From: Cordilura impudica
Taxonomy: Eukaryota; Arthropoda; Insecta; Diptera; Scathophagidae
NCBI GenBank assembly: GCA_963682025.1
Contig: OY821518.1
Location: forward strand, 225,971,070 to 226,035,069
DNA length: 64,000 nucleotides
Direction of reading: 5' to 3'
Shown: positions 34,766-45,440 of the stretch, one piece after another
How positions within the stretch are numbered: the stretch's first letter is position 1
Layout: every line of letters begins with the position of its first letter
Program-made: the position numbers and the translations under genes
Notes under the pieces: model-generated
The model's database searches: none
What the model was told of the DNA's origin: nothing
What the model saw: the letters and a program-made list of their open reading frames with translations, nothing else

Positions 34766-35109
34766 TGATTAAATGTCCAATGTAAAATGATTTATATTTT
34801 TTGTCGTTATACTTTTCGCTTTCGTAAACACTTGTTGAATGAGAAAAATTGGTTGAATGAACCCATATAAATACTTAGTAGTTTTTTACTGAAGTACCAA
34901 AAAAAATTATATCCACAATTTTATTGACAGTCACTTATGAATGAACACATGTGTTCAGGGGAATTCCTTTAAAAAATCATCCGCTACCAACGGTAAACCA
35001 CACATCAATAAAAACAAGTGGACTTTTCTTTTTTCTCTTTAATTGACTGTGAACTGACTAGGTGTCATAAAGGGACAATAAAATTTATAGGCGTTATGAG
35101 TTTGCTACC

Positions 35110-35727
35110 GCAACCATAAAAATGAAATAATCTTTTTTTATTACTTAATATTTTTAATTCTTAGAATCATAAAAAACTAACTTATTACATACAAACACTT
35201 ACACATTAGAAAATGTTATTTTTGTATGGAAATCGCGATTTATATCAATTCAGTAAATCGTGAACAAAATCAAAAGTTGTGCACCGATTGCAATGAAATA
35301 AAGCTCATTTTATTCGAAATATATTTAGCTAACTGTTTGTAGACCAAAACTGTGATTTTTGGCCCACTTTTATTTTTTAGGAATTTTAAAAAACAAAAAA
35401 AATGTTTTTTTTAAAAAAATTTTAATTTTTTTTTCAAAACTTGAACGATATCTCTAAAACTACTTGGAAAATTTAAAAACAAAGTAAGCACGGCTTTAAG
35501 AGAATATTGTTTGCGAGTTTCGGATTTTTTTTTTTAATTTAATATGGTGAACCGTTTTCAAGTTATTCCAATATATGTAGCGGAAGTGCCTTAATTTTGA
35601 ACATAACGGTATATCTCGAAAAGTCGAGCTGATAGAAAAAAACCAAGGGCAGATTTGGATTCAGCGTCCCAAATAACCTTAAAAACAATATTCAGTTCTT
35701 AATCAACAGAACCATTGTTCCCTTGTG
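35110..35727 (-). repeat. Right terminal inverted repeat of E1
   Basis: Reverse complement of 32349-32950, with the outermost ~80 bp most diverged. Confidence 0.85.
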
Positions 35728-35730
35728 TTA

Positions 35731-36104
35731 TTGAGGCACAAGTGGAGAAAAAATTTAAAAAATTTTAATTATAAAATTTTTGAATTAAAAAAGTTCATAA
35801 AAATATAAACCAACAAATGCTTACCAGTTTTAGCAGTTGATCTTCAAGCTCCATTTAACAGAAATAAAATAAATTTTGTTTCATTAAAATCCATGGATAA
35901 AGTCGTATTTCACTCCCGATAAAGTGGAAGTACCTAGTTTTGACAATTTTTATCGCCAATTTGGGCCCTAGTCAAGTTGAGGGGGGCGACACCCAGAGTT
36001 TTTTTTTTTTGGAGAGGTTAGGGGTTTTCGGGGTGACTTAGGAGGCATAATTTATTTATGGACCTCCAAAGTTTTGAGATTGATTTGTATATAACATTGT
36101 TACT
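35731..36104. other. Spacer between E1 and the E3 remnant
   Basis: No ORF. Contains a G-rich patch (GTTGAGGGGGGCGACACCC) and a T11 run. Could be the 3' end of E3 but not provable. Confidence 0.35.
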
Positions 36105-36534
36105 TATCATCGGATTTCAGCAGCGTATATATGAATAAAAAGCTTACTTGAGCGCCTTTTATTGTATATTACAAAATTCGAAATCCATTGACCCGTTATG
36201 AACCTATTGAAGTTATTCCATTTTTTTTGTATTTTAAAATGCAGTGGCGGTAAAATGATTTTATCTGAATGCACAAGAGGAATATTCTGAACGTTTTTCT
36301 GGCCTGTGTAGGTTATCGCTAAGACTGTCCCCTTCACAGAGATAACCAGGGAACTTAGTATTACCTCGTTGCATTCCAAACAATATTGCCAGCACTTTTA
36401 AATATGCAACAATTTGCCACTGACATTTTCTATAATTTATTAAATGGAGTATTTTTTCCATTTTAGCATATGTCTTTCATTTTTGTGGCGTAAGCTATCG
36501 GCACTGATGGTAATTCATTTTTGCTGTACAATAA
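36105..36534 (-). pseudogene. E3: remnant of an E-type transposase, C-terminal side
   Basis: Minus-strand pieces match the E1 protein core with frameshifts: KNELPSVPIAYATKMKD, then CQWQIVAYLKVLAILFGMQR (the second-D block, where D is replaced by Y), TKFPGYLCEGDS (YPCFICLWDS in E1), IPLVHSDKIILPPLHFKI (the PPLHIKLG block), and weaker sequence to about 36105. The match runs right up to the E2 left end and continues on the other side of E2 (42093 onward). E2 therefore inserted into this gene. Highly decayed, so older than E1 and E2. Confidence 0.75.
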
Positions 36535-37005
36535 CACTGTGGAACAAATTTAGGTTAGCAAAAGTTAGGTCGATTCTGAGAGTGAGGGGTGAAAATAGAG
36601 GCTAAATTAGAAGACCCGTATCGCGGCGTTTGTTTATGTTAGTTCGAATTTTTTTTTTAATCGACCTTCGAACTTTGCAGTCAAATGCCAATTTTCAGCA
36701 TATTGTTTACATGGCTTTTTGGCTATAGCTCGTCGACTAATTGATATTTTTTCAACCTGTAAAATTCAAATTATTGCTAAATACCTGTGCAACGATTAAA
36801 TTTTTTTAAAAAATGGATTTAGAAAATTTTTGTGGTGCTTATGAAGCAAATGTTGGAAAAATTATTTTTTTTTCATGCTTTTTGAAAATATTTTCCACAA
36901 AACTAAGTCTTTTTTGCTTTCTTTGATCTATAATATGCATCTCAGTTTCTTCAATAATATGCATCTATAATATGCATCTCAGTTTCTTCATTCATTTGAA
37001 AAGAA
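36535..37005 (+). repeat. Left terminal inverted repeat of E2
   Basis: Pairs with 41705-42088. Contains a local tandem duplication: TCTATAATATGCATCTCAGT is repeated at about 36929 and 36965, and is single in the right arm. Confidence 0.8.
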
Positions 37006-37167
37006 AACAATCATAATACAAAACTTGCGTTTTCATTTTTTATGTACCAATTTTGTTCAGTGTTGGTTTTGAAGAAACATTGAAAAATAAATTATAAAAA
37101 TATGTAAAAAAAAATATATTTTTTAAATATTAGTTATGAAAAGTTTTAAGTAAAAAAATTAAATAAA

Positions 37168-38463
37168 TTAAATTAATGATTTGGCCAGTTGCCGTTTAGT
37201 AGGCGGCTGTGGATCAACATCACTGCTCTCTCTAATATCTTGGTCATCGTCATCATCATCAGAAAGGTCGATAATTTCGTCCAACAGATATTCTGGAATT
37301 TCATGTTTGTCTTCCCTTTCTTTCTCTTTTTCCTCGTCTTCCTCTTCTTCAAAGGTGTTTTTATACCACCAACAAATTTCAGCGAGTATTGCATCTGGAG
37401 ATTTCTTTCCTCTGTAGCTGAAACGAAAATTGTTTTCAATCGTTAACATGTTTAAATTGTGCACTCTGACAAAGATATTAGAAAAATCTAGGAATTTAAA
37501 ATATGCACAGTCTATAGTTACCTTATTTCAAATGGAAGCGCAGTTTGGTGTTAACGTTCGCCTTGCTCATCAGATTCAGTTGGCAACTGTTGAGCGAGTT
37601 GATCAAGATGCTGATGCAAGAGATGAATTTTGTACGACATATTAACCCCAATTTCATCGAAAGCTGCCAACATGTTTGCAACAGATTGCCTGTAGTTGTC
37701 TTTGCGTTCTTTACCCAAAAGTCCTTTAATGACTGCTTTCAATGCGAGCCATTCTCGGTCTGTCAGAACTTGGTCAAAACCTTGACGACTCATTAGTTTC
37801 CGTATATCGGGACCATTAACAACCCCTTCCTGAATTTTGGCGTTACTTCGTCTTGGGAAAATGTATTTTGAGCGGTTGAATACTGCTGGTCTTTTTGCGA
37901 TACATTTCAAAAAATTTTTAACAATGCCAAATTTAATGTGGAGCAACGGCAACAAAATTTTCATTTCAGGAACAAGACTTTCGTGTAGCCTATTGTCTTT
38001 ACGCCATTTCCGTCCAATGCGACTATTCCAGTTATGCTGTTTGTACTGGTTTCTTCCTTTAATACCTTCTCCGTATCGTGAATCCCAATCGCACAAAAAA
38101 CGCGGATATTTTGGACGGCCAGATGCTGTTAAGCCTGTAATCAATGAAACTGTTTTGAGATCGCAGCAAATGCGCCACTGGTGTTCGTTATATTTGACAA
38201 CGTTTTTCAAATTATCGAAATTTTCACTAGTGCCAGTGCTATACGCAATCGGAACAGAAGGCATTCTATTTGTCTTGTGCAAAAGCACAACTTTTAAGCT
38301 GATTAGTGAACTATTAATGAATAAACGCCAATCATCTTTTTTATATGTTAACCCTATCGTCTCCATTAACTTTTCAATATCGTTGCAATAAGCGAAATTT
38401 TTTGCATAATTCACATTGAAGAACTTTTCTAACTCTTTTTGGCGTTTTCGATATGCTGTTACT
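37168..38463 (-). pseudogene. E2 transposase-like pseudogene, core and C-terminal exons
   Basis: The minus-strand core (38463 to 37522) aligns with E1: DDWRLFINSSLISLKVVLLH (first D replaced by N), QWRICCDLKTVSLITGL (second D kept), YPRFLCDWDSR (first Cys of the pair replaced by R), ILLPLLHIKFGIVKNFL, and ESDEQGER (E kept). A TAA stop at 37551-37553 replaces the F expected after GER. The frame then continues HQTALPFEI to a good splice donor. A 104-bp GT-AG intron (37418-37521) joins a last exon (37417-37168). That exon encodes SPDAILAEICWWYKN and a long acidic E/D tail absent from E1. The N-terminal part lies beyond the LINE insertion at 38477. Confidence 0.75.
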
Positions 38464-38476
38464 TTGGTACCTTTCG

Positions 38477-40776
38477 GTCGGACTTTGTGTCGGACTACAT
38501 TTCCCCTTGGCTATGTAGGCTTTTCACTGTATCAGGTTAGCTTATATACCCCTGAAGTGGAGGGAGACGAAAGTGGTGTTCATTCCAAAAGCTGGAAAAA
38601 GTTCACACACCGTCCCAAAAGACTTCAGACCAATAAGTCTATCATCGTTCTTATTGAAGACAATGGAGCGCTTGATAGATTCTCACTTACGAAGACTTAT
38701 TGATCCTAAACTGCAAGGGAAGGTCAACCGAAACAGCTCTTCATGAGCTTGTGAGTACCATCGAGAAATCGCTCTCGATAGGAGAATACACCACGACGGC
38801 CTTTTTGGATATAAAAGGGGCTTTTAACAATGTCACACCGGACTCGATATAAGCGGCACTATCTAGTCTAGGAATGAACTCCATGATCATCTCACTGATC
38901 GGAAATCTGCTTGCCAACAGGCGGATAGTATATAAATTGGGAACGACTCTAATATCCCGATTCGTGAACAGGGGAACGCCACAAGGAGGCGTTCTGTCAC
39001 CACTTCTATGGAACTTAACGCTGAACTCAATGCTACTTTCGTTGGAGAGACAAGGCTGCAACGTAGTCGCCTATGCTGATGACGTGGCCATAGCCGTAAA
39101 TGGGAAGTTTCTATACACACTTAGAGACATTCTACAGAGGGCTCTCACTATGCTATCTAGCTGGGCAAGTAGTTGCGGTCTGGGGTTAAATCTTACCAAA
39201 ACGGAACTTGTTCTTTTCACGAGGAAGTATAAGATACCTACCTTCGACCCTATTTATCTTTACGGTGCTGATATCGCCTTCACTGATGGAGCCATGTATC
39301 TTGGAACTGAACTACAGACGGAACTTGGAGGAAAGGGCGAAGAAGGCGACTATAGCTTTATACTCCTGCAAAAAGGCCATTGGTAAGCGGTGGGGCTTCG
39401 GTCCGAAAATTGCTTACTGGATCTACACAGCGGTGGTTCGCCCAATACTGCTGTACGGGGTCATCGTCTGGTGGCCTGCTCTAGAGAAGGCCTCTAATAC
39501 TAACCTTCTTGCAAGGGTACAGAGAATGGCTTCCATGTGTATCACTGGTGCCCTTCGTACCACACCTACGGATGCCTTGAACATCGTCTTACACCTAATA
39601 CCGTTGGACATATTAGGAAAGCAATCGGCGGCCTCATCGGCCATTCGACTAAGAAGCACTACACAATGGCGTGGTCATAATTGTGGCCATGGAGTGATCC
39701 TGAATAACAGGAACTTACCATTGAACGTGGATTACACCACTCCGAGGAGTGTATTCGAACGACACTACCAAACTCTGATACCGACCTGGGAATCCTGGTC
39801 AGGGGGGGTTCCAAGTAGCAGGCGTTCGATAAATTTCTATACTGACGGATCGAAATTGTGTGGTCAAGTTGGTTTCGGAGTCTATTCAAAGGAGCTTGGA
39901 GTAAATCTGACTCGCAGGTTGCCAGACAACTGCAGTGTTTATCAGGCAGAGGTACTGGCAATAAAGGAAGTTGCTGACTGGTTGGGTCGGAACATTCTGT
40001 CTACAACCGCAGTCAACATCTACTCTGACAGTCAGGCCGCGGTAAAGTCCTTGGAATCAATGTTCCTGAAAACAAGAACCACCCTTAACTGCCGCACGTC
40101 TTTAAATGAGATGGCCAACCAGTTCGACATCAGACTCATTTGGGTCCCAGGGCACAGGAATATACCGGGAAACTGTAAAGCTGAGGAGTTGGCAAGACAG
40201 GGCACTACCTTACGGGTTCCAGCGGACTTGGAATGTGTTGGTATACCCTTGGAATCTTGCAGAATGGAACTTCGGCTTCACACCGGCATAACCGACAACA
40301 GATGGGCTAATGGATCAACGTGCAGGATCACGAGACAGATCTGGCCGGCTCTAAATCACTAGCACTAGCGCTCTACTATCACTCTCCCGTGGGGAGATTT
40401 CAACAGTAGTTGCAGTTGTCACTGGGCACTGCCTCATAGGGAGACACGCTGAACGCCTCAGGGTCTCGTCAAAAGACTTCTGTCGTAGCTGCATGGATGT
40501 GGAGTAGGTGGAGAGCATAGAGCAGTTCCTTTGCTATTTCCCGGCGCTCTCCAGAACGAGACTTCGTACATTGGGATCGCCGTTTCTTCACGATCTCTCT
40601 GATCTCTCAAATGTGGACATTTCACATATCAGGGGCTTCATCAGGAGCTCAAACTGGTTCTACGGTGGGGACTGAGGGGAACACCGATTCGTCTCGTGGT
40701 ATCACAATGGACCCCAGAGTCTAAGTGTGCTTTTCCTTTGGTTTAGCAGCCACTTTCAGCCTAACCTAACCTAACC
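38477..40776 (+). mobile_element. 5'-truncated LINE with RNase H, inserted in the E2 gene
   Basis: Flanked by TTGGTACCTTTCG (38464-38476) and TTGGTGCCTTTCG (40777-40789), a 13-bp target duplication with one mismatch that splits the E2 gene. The 3' end is three units of CCTAA (40760-40776), not poly-A. Coding covers RT, RNase H and a C-terminal Cys motif. 5' truncated inside the RT region. I, LOA and R1-type LINEs carry RNase H; I cannot choose among them. Confidence 0.9.
38500..40672 (+). pseudogene. LINE ORF2 remnant: reverse transcriptase plus RNase H
   Basis: RT blocks in order: KVVFIPKAGKSSHTVPKDFR, PISLSSFLLKTMERLIDSH, TAFLDIKGAFNNV, GTPQGGVLSPLLWNL and VVAYADDVAIAV, with the catalytic YADD intact. 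A frameshift near 39315 separates this from WGFGPKIAYWIYTAVVRPIL. RNase H follows: INFYTDGSKL (D), YQAEVLAIKEV (E), NIYSDSQAAV (D), VPGHRNIPGNCKAEELA, where the usual last D (NxxADELA) is E. After the stop at 40362, another frame gives a C-terminal Cys motif, FCRSCMDVE then ESIEQFLCYFPALSRTRLR (the family's H is Q). Several stops and frameshifts, so inactive. Confidence 0.85.
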
Positions 40777-40789
40777 TTGGTGCCTTTCG

Positions 40790-41261
40790 CCAGCAAATTA
40801 TTTCCTTTCAAAAATGAAGCCAGTAGTTCTGATTTTTTCTGACTCCTTTGATGTTTCATAGGATGTCCCTTGACCAGGGTCGTATTCTGAGAAGAAATCC
40901 ATGGATGTAGCAGGGGCGGTTGTAGTACTGATATCTGTTTGAAGATCAATACTTCAGTATGTTGGTACTGGAACGAATTCTGAGTGCGGTAATGGTAATT
41001 GGACACTTGGCACTGCTACATAAGTTTTATTCTTTGCTTTCCTTCTATTCAAAGTTTTATGGTAGATGATACATCCATAGCAATTTTCTTCTTGATGCGG
41101 CTGTTGCCTAACCACATCATTGGTATACCAAAAGGCATAGCCTTCTTCTTTTCACTTTTCCATTGCATAAGAGTTGAATAGCAATTAAAGCAAACTTTTT
41201 TAGGGGCATAGTTTACGTCAGTGATAAACTCTTGCGAGAAATATTGTTTATAGGCTTCCAA
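40790..41261 (-). pseudogene. E2 transposase-like pseudogene, N-terminal part
   Basis: Minus strand: starts MEAYKQYFSQEF, then KKVCFNCYSTLMQW and FGIPMMWLGNS. These match the E1 zinc site (VCKNCVEYLKLW, ETPMVWREP). A frameshift follows, then ENCYGCIIYH (the second Cys pair) and SVQLPLPHSEFVPVPTY. It ends SELLASFLKGNNLLAKGT at the LINE target duplication, and the same frame resumes at 38463. The N-terminal domain order equals E1, which supports one shared ancestral protein. Confidence 0.75.
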
Positions 41262-41704
41262 AAAAAATCACTCGCATTGCCACATTTTTCATCGCTTGCT
41301 ATGAAACGTCCACAAACATTTCAAAAATGGTCCATTTTACATTTTGGTTCCGCCATTTTTAATACAATATATATTATACAATGTTTTTTGTTTTGTTATT
41401 TTTATGAAACCGATGCACTTAACTTAAATCACTCAAAAAATGAAATAAGTTCCAAAAAAATTAATAGCGATTTTTATCACGACCGAGCGAAAATTAAAAG
41501 ACATCAGCTTCGGCTGAGTCTCGAGTCTTAACTGAATCTTCATTTTTGAAATTAGTTCGCTTGTACGAAATAAATAAAATCGCTACCTGTGCGGTGGTTG
41601 AAAACAAAAAAGTTGTTTTACTAATTCTTAATTCCTTTTAATTACTTCTACCTAAATCGCTATTTATTTAATGGTTTTGGGATTTTTAACGCAAATTATC
41701 GACT
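41262..41704. other. E2 5' non-coding region
   Basis: Lies between the gene start and the right TIR. It holds CTTCGGCTGAGTCTCGAGTC and AT-rich DNA. The promoter would be expected here, but I see no convincing core element. Confidence 0.4.
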
Positions 41705-42088
41705 AAGATCATTTTTTTTTCAAATGAAATTTATTGAAGAAACTGAGAAGCATAGTAGAGATCAAACAGAAAACAAAAAAGACTTAGTTTTGTGGAAAAT
41801 ATTTTCAAAAAGCATGAAAAAAAAAATAATTTTTCCATCATTTTGCTTCATAAGCACCACAAAAATTTTCTAAATTATTTTTTTAAAAAATTGTAATTGT
41901 TGCACAGGTCTCTTGCAATAATAAAGTTATAGCCAAAAAACCATATACACAATATGCTGAAAATCGGCATTTGACTGCAAATTTCATAAACAAACGCCGC
42001 GATACGGGTCTTCTAATTTAGCCTTTATGTTCACCCCTCACTCTCGGAATCGACCTAACTTTTGCTAACCTGAATTTGTTCCACAGTG
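41705..42088 (-). repeat. Right terminal inverted repeat of E2
   Basis: Reverse complement of 36535-37005, minus the tandem duplication of that arm. Confidence 0.85.
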
Positions 42089-42092
42089 TAAC

Positions 42093-42260
42093 ACAATAAC
42101 ACTGCCTTAAGGCCTTCAAAATGTGTCAGTTATTTGTAAATTAGAAAAACCATTACTACCTACTTTTACACGATTGTTCAAAAACAACCTCCATTCATTC
42201 GCTTCAAGTCGGTGATTAAGGTACAAAACAAATCTTCTATATTTGAGCACTATACAAGGT
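42093..42260 (-). pseudogene. E3 remnant, N-terminal side of the E2 insertion
   Basis: Minus strand: NEWRLFLNNR (DWRLFIDSS in E1, first D replaced by N), some extra sequence, then EGLKAVLL (SLKCVLLH in E1), directly at the E2 boundary. Joined in the mind with 36534 it leads straight into KNELPSVPIAYA, which shows the insertion point. Confidence 0.65.
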
Positions 42261-42437
42261 CATCGCTACCAATACTGGCTTTGAAAATTTCCTCGTCAAT
42301 AAAGAAGGGTATATTTAATGCAATACCGAATATAATAACTTCACTTATTAAGTAAATACAAAAAGTAACTGTAAAATTACAACAAACAAAAAACTTTTTC
42401 ATAATTAATTTGATCAATTTGTTTATTTAGTTGTGTT

Positions 42438-43210
42438 TATACCCTATACCACTATGTGGTTTGGGTATAATGACTTTGTGCTGCTGTTTGTAACAACCAA
42501 AAATATTTGACCTAGACCCATCTTTAATTATACCGATCGAATCAGAATCACTTTCTGAGTTGATTTAACAATGTCCGTCCGTCCGTCTGTGTGTCCATGT
42601 AAAGCTTTTAATCAAACTGCAGGTCGCAACTATGAATATATTTTGATGAAATTTGGTATATAAGCTTCTATCGGCCATGGGATGAACGCTATTGAAATTG
42701 GTGAGAATCGGTCCATGTTCAGACCTAGCCCCCATACAAATTACCCATATGAAATCGACATAAATTGCCATAAGATCCAAATTGTCATATAGATCTTACT
42801 CAAATTGGGTTTGTATGCGTTCATTACATCCACTAATGAGTAGTCCAAAAATGATCCCTTTGACCCCATATAGAGCTGCTTCCCGATCTTCACTTAAATC
42901 TATTTAAAAACAAAAATATTGCACTGATTCTTCTCAAATTTTGTTTGTACATATTTTTGCAAAATACAAGAGACTTTACCAAACATGATCAGGATCGGTC
43001 CATTTTTGGACCTAGTCCCTTTATAGATATAGCATCGGATATGAACTTTTTCATATCTGCAGCCAAAAAAATTAATAAAAATCCCACTCAAATTTGGTTT
43101 TTGCTTATTTTCAATGTCCAGTTAGTTGGGCCTAAGAGATAGGGTTTCTAAACGCATGGTATAGGGTATCGTATAGTCGGTCTAGACCGACTATAATTTT
43201 CTTCCTTGTT
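42438..43210 (+). mobile_element. Family A element A9
   Basis: Full-length young-type copy with three GTCC units, the shortest tract among the young copies. Ends intact, except that the terminal block reads CTTCCTTGTT. Confidence 0.95.
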
Positions 43211-44489
43211 TTTTATTCATATTTTTGGCACTGGGAGAGAAAATACTAAAAAAGGTTTTAAAGAAAACTTGAATAACTTTCACGATTTTAATCAAATTTA
43301 AAAAAAGAAAAACATGTTTTGTTAGAACTACATTTTGTTTATATATTGGTATAAGTTTTTTTAATCTTTCATATCAAAATAAGCGATAAAAAGCTAATAA
43401 AATCAAAATAGTTGATAAATTTCGCTTTTTTAAAATATATTCTTAACAAGAATGATACTCATAACTTGTAAATGTATAAAAAATGCATGTCACTTTAGAT
43501 CGTAATCAGTTTTCTCCCCAAAGCCGTTAAAAAAATTAAAATCGGGCAAAAACTGATTGGGTTACAGGTCGATAAGTTGACGGACATGGCTGAAAATGGT
43601 TTTTTTTAGAATAACTTCTGAATTTGAAGGTGTTTCTGAAATTTTTTTACACAATTTGTTATTTACTCAAGGAGACCTATAACCCACGATAGATCGTTTT
43701 CCAAGTTTTTTTTTCACTGTAGCACCGTGTTATTAAACTTTGATTTAACAAGTATTTCAATTAAATAAAAGCGTAAAAAATTAATATTTTATATGAATTT
43801 TAGTTAAATTCTTGGACCATGAAGTATCTGTATTGTAACGTTATTTTTAAATATTGAGCCCGGTTTTCCTAATCGGTTGAGTTAGTAACGTTGATTAACC
43901 ACACAATTTCTTTTAAAATAGTCTTCTCCAATCTAGATTGCCGTAACACCGTAAAACCGGACATGCACATAAGAAATATTCTAAAGTCTCCATGACATTC
44001 ATATTAAATATTTTACAAAGTTTTTCTTCATTTGTTATAATTTAAGTTAATAAACCCACACCTTGCTTTATTATAGCTGGATTCATATTGTCGGTGAAAT
44101 AACGTTTACCTCTTGTATGATCTAAATGTTTGTAGACCCTAGAACAAACTACTTAACCTTATAAATATATATACTGTAGATGTAGAGTTATACCTTTTAA
44201 AAGTTGATTACTTTGACCTATCCACTGATAATCGTCAGACTATGTACTGAACCATGATGCATTGAGACTGAAGGCAATGGTTTTTAATTCTCAGACCAAC
44301 AACAAATCATTTCGAATAAGTATACGCGTTATTTGAGATGGTAGTATATTGGACTGGTATTGAAATACTCGAGTTATATATTGCGAATTAAGTTCCAAAG
44401 TGTGAAGATGATTATTCACGGCAAAAGGTTCTAGCATAAGAGAGTAATTTGTTATATTTTCAGGAAGTACATTTTTCATAAAATGTCGC
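43211..44489. other. AT-rich stretch, nothing recognised
   Basis: No convincing coding or repeat signal on either strand. Confidence 0.35.
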
Positions 44490-45440
44490 TGCAATTTTGA
44501 GATCTTGACAAATGACTATAATGATATTATTATATCTGGATATTTTAATTCCAACATTATTAATGAATCAGCCCTTATTGATAATAATGATAACTTATGG
44601 ACTTTAACCTGTAAATCGTTATAATCCTACACACTATACAATCTCAAGCTATTGTCTGCTCAATATTTTCTTGGTCAGTGATTTACCTGTTGTTGTATGA
44701 TCAAATTTCAGCAATATGCTTTTCAAAACATGTTTTGCCAACTATCAGATTCAACAAGCTATTTCCTAAACATACCGTGACTTTTAAAATTTGAACTACG
44801 CATTACTTTATGCCAACTCTTTCCAAATTACCTGGGATTGCATTTACTATATGACGTGTGTTGATGATCAATTAAGCTTTCCACAAGAAAATTTCTTACA
44901 GCTTTTCCATGAAACGGTACCTCCAAAAACTAAATCTAAAACAGTTAATACTAAACCTTGGTTTACTGCTGCTATAAGAGACTCAATCTCAATCGAAGGG
45001 CTATTGCATACTCCAGATGGAAAAGGTTTAAAACTCCTGAGCTAAAAGAGGAATATCATACGGCTAGGAGAGGTGTTAACCGAAAAATCAAAACAGCAAA
45101 GTGCAATTTCTTTTGTATGAAATTTAATTCCACCATTGACACTAAAGAAACGTGGAAGATAATTAGAGATATCGGCATTGAAAGATGCAATAATATTAGC
45201 TGTGCGGTAGAGGCTGATAATTAAAATTTTAAAATCATGAATTTTACCATGATATGCGAAATACTCAAAATTTTATCTAGAAAAACTCCTTTGAATTTAA
45301 ATACGTTACCAAACTTGATGTTATAAAATGCAATTCTCTCGTAAAGCTAAACACTGTAGACTGTGATAATGTAAATCCGAAATTTATTAAAATACTTCTT
45401 CCATTTTCACTGTCTTATATAATATTTCTCTTCAACTACA
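44490..45440 (+). pseudogene. LINE fragment: endonuclease C-terminus to RT start
   Basis: The plus strand, with frameshifts, gives FEILTNDYNDIIISGYFNSN (the 'GDFN' box of the APE endonuclease, D replaced by Y). Then come TVNTKPWFTAAIRDSI, RWKRFKTPELKEEYHTARRG, VNRKIKTAKCNFF and TKETWKIIRDIGI, the linker before RT. The start of RT follows, VDCDNVNPKFIKILLPFSLS ('GxDxIPxxFIK'). It stops near 45440, where 5'-end LINE sequence begins. Jockey/CR1 type; clade uncertain. Confidence 0.75.

Larger units (their letters stand above)
32349..35727 (-). mobile_element. Element E1: DNA transposon with ~600-bp TIRs
   Basis: The left end CACAAGGGAACAAAATTGAA and the right end (reverse complement CACAAGGGAACAATGGTTCT) start long inverted repeats. 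The outer ~80 bp are diverged; the inner ~500 bp are highly similar (32430-32950 against 35115-35650). Shared landmarks include GAGCTGATAGAAAAAAACCA and AAGTTATTCCAATATATGTA. The element is flanked by TTA on both sides (32346-32348 and 35728-35730), an apparent 3-bp target duplication. It encodes one intact minus-strand gene. Another copy of the terminal block (ACGGGAACAAAATTGAACTT) lies inside at about 34728, in the same orientation as the left end. The CAC ends and 3-bp duplication recall CACTA/CMC elements, but I cannot assign a superfamily. Confidence 0.85.
36535..42088 (-). mobile_element. Element E2: second long-TIR transposon of the same group
   Basis: Left end CACTGTGGAACAAATTTAGG; right end, reverse complemented, CACTGTGGAACAAATTCAGG. 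The TIRs are about 380-470 bp (36535-37005 against 41705-42088), sharing GACCCGTATCGCGGCGTTTG and GGTGCTTATGAAGCAAA. Flanking TAA (36532-36534, 42089-42091) is an apparent 3-bp duplication. A 7-bp ACAATAA at 36528-36534 and 42093-42099 is an alternative that fits the E3 reading frame better. The interior holds a broken E-type gene and a LINE. Against E1, the first 13 bases agree at 10 positions. Confidence 0.85.

Noticed and set aside
37181..37446. Plus-strand Ser-rich and antisense frames over the E2 acidic exon
   Set aside because: Complement of the GAA/GAT-rich acidic tail. The minus-strand exon explains the composition.
40760..40776. (CCTAA)3 as a telomere or interstitial telomere
   Set aside because: It lies exactly at a LINE 3' end next to a target duplication, so it is the LINE tail.
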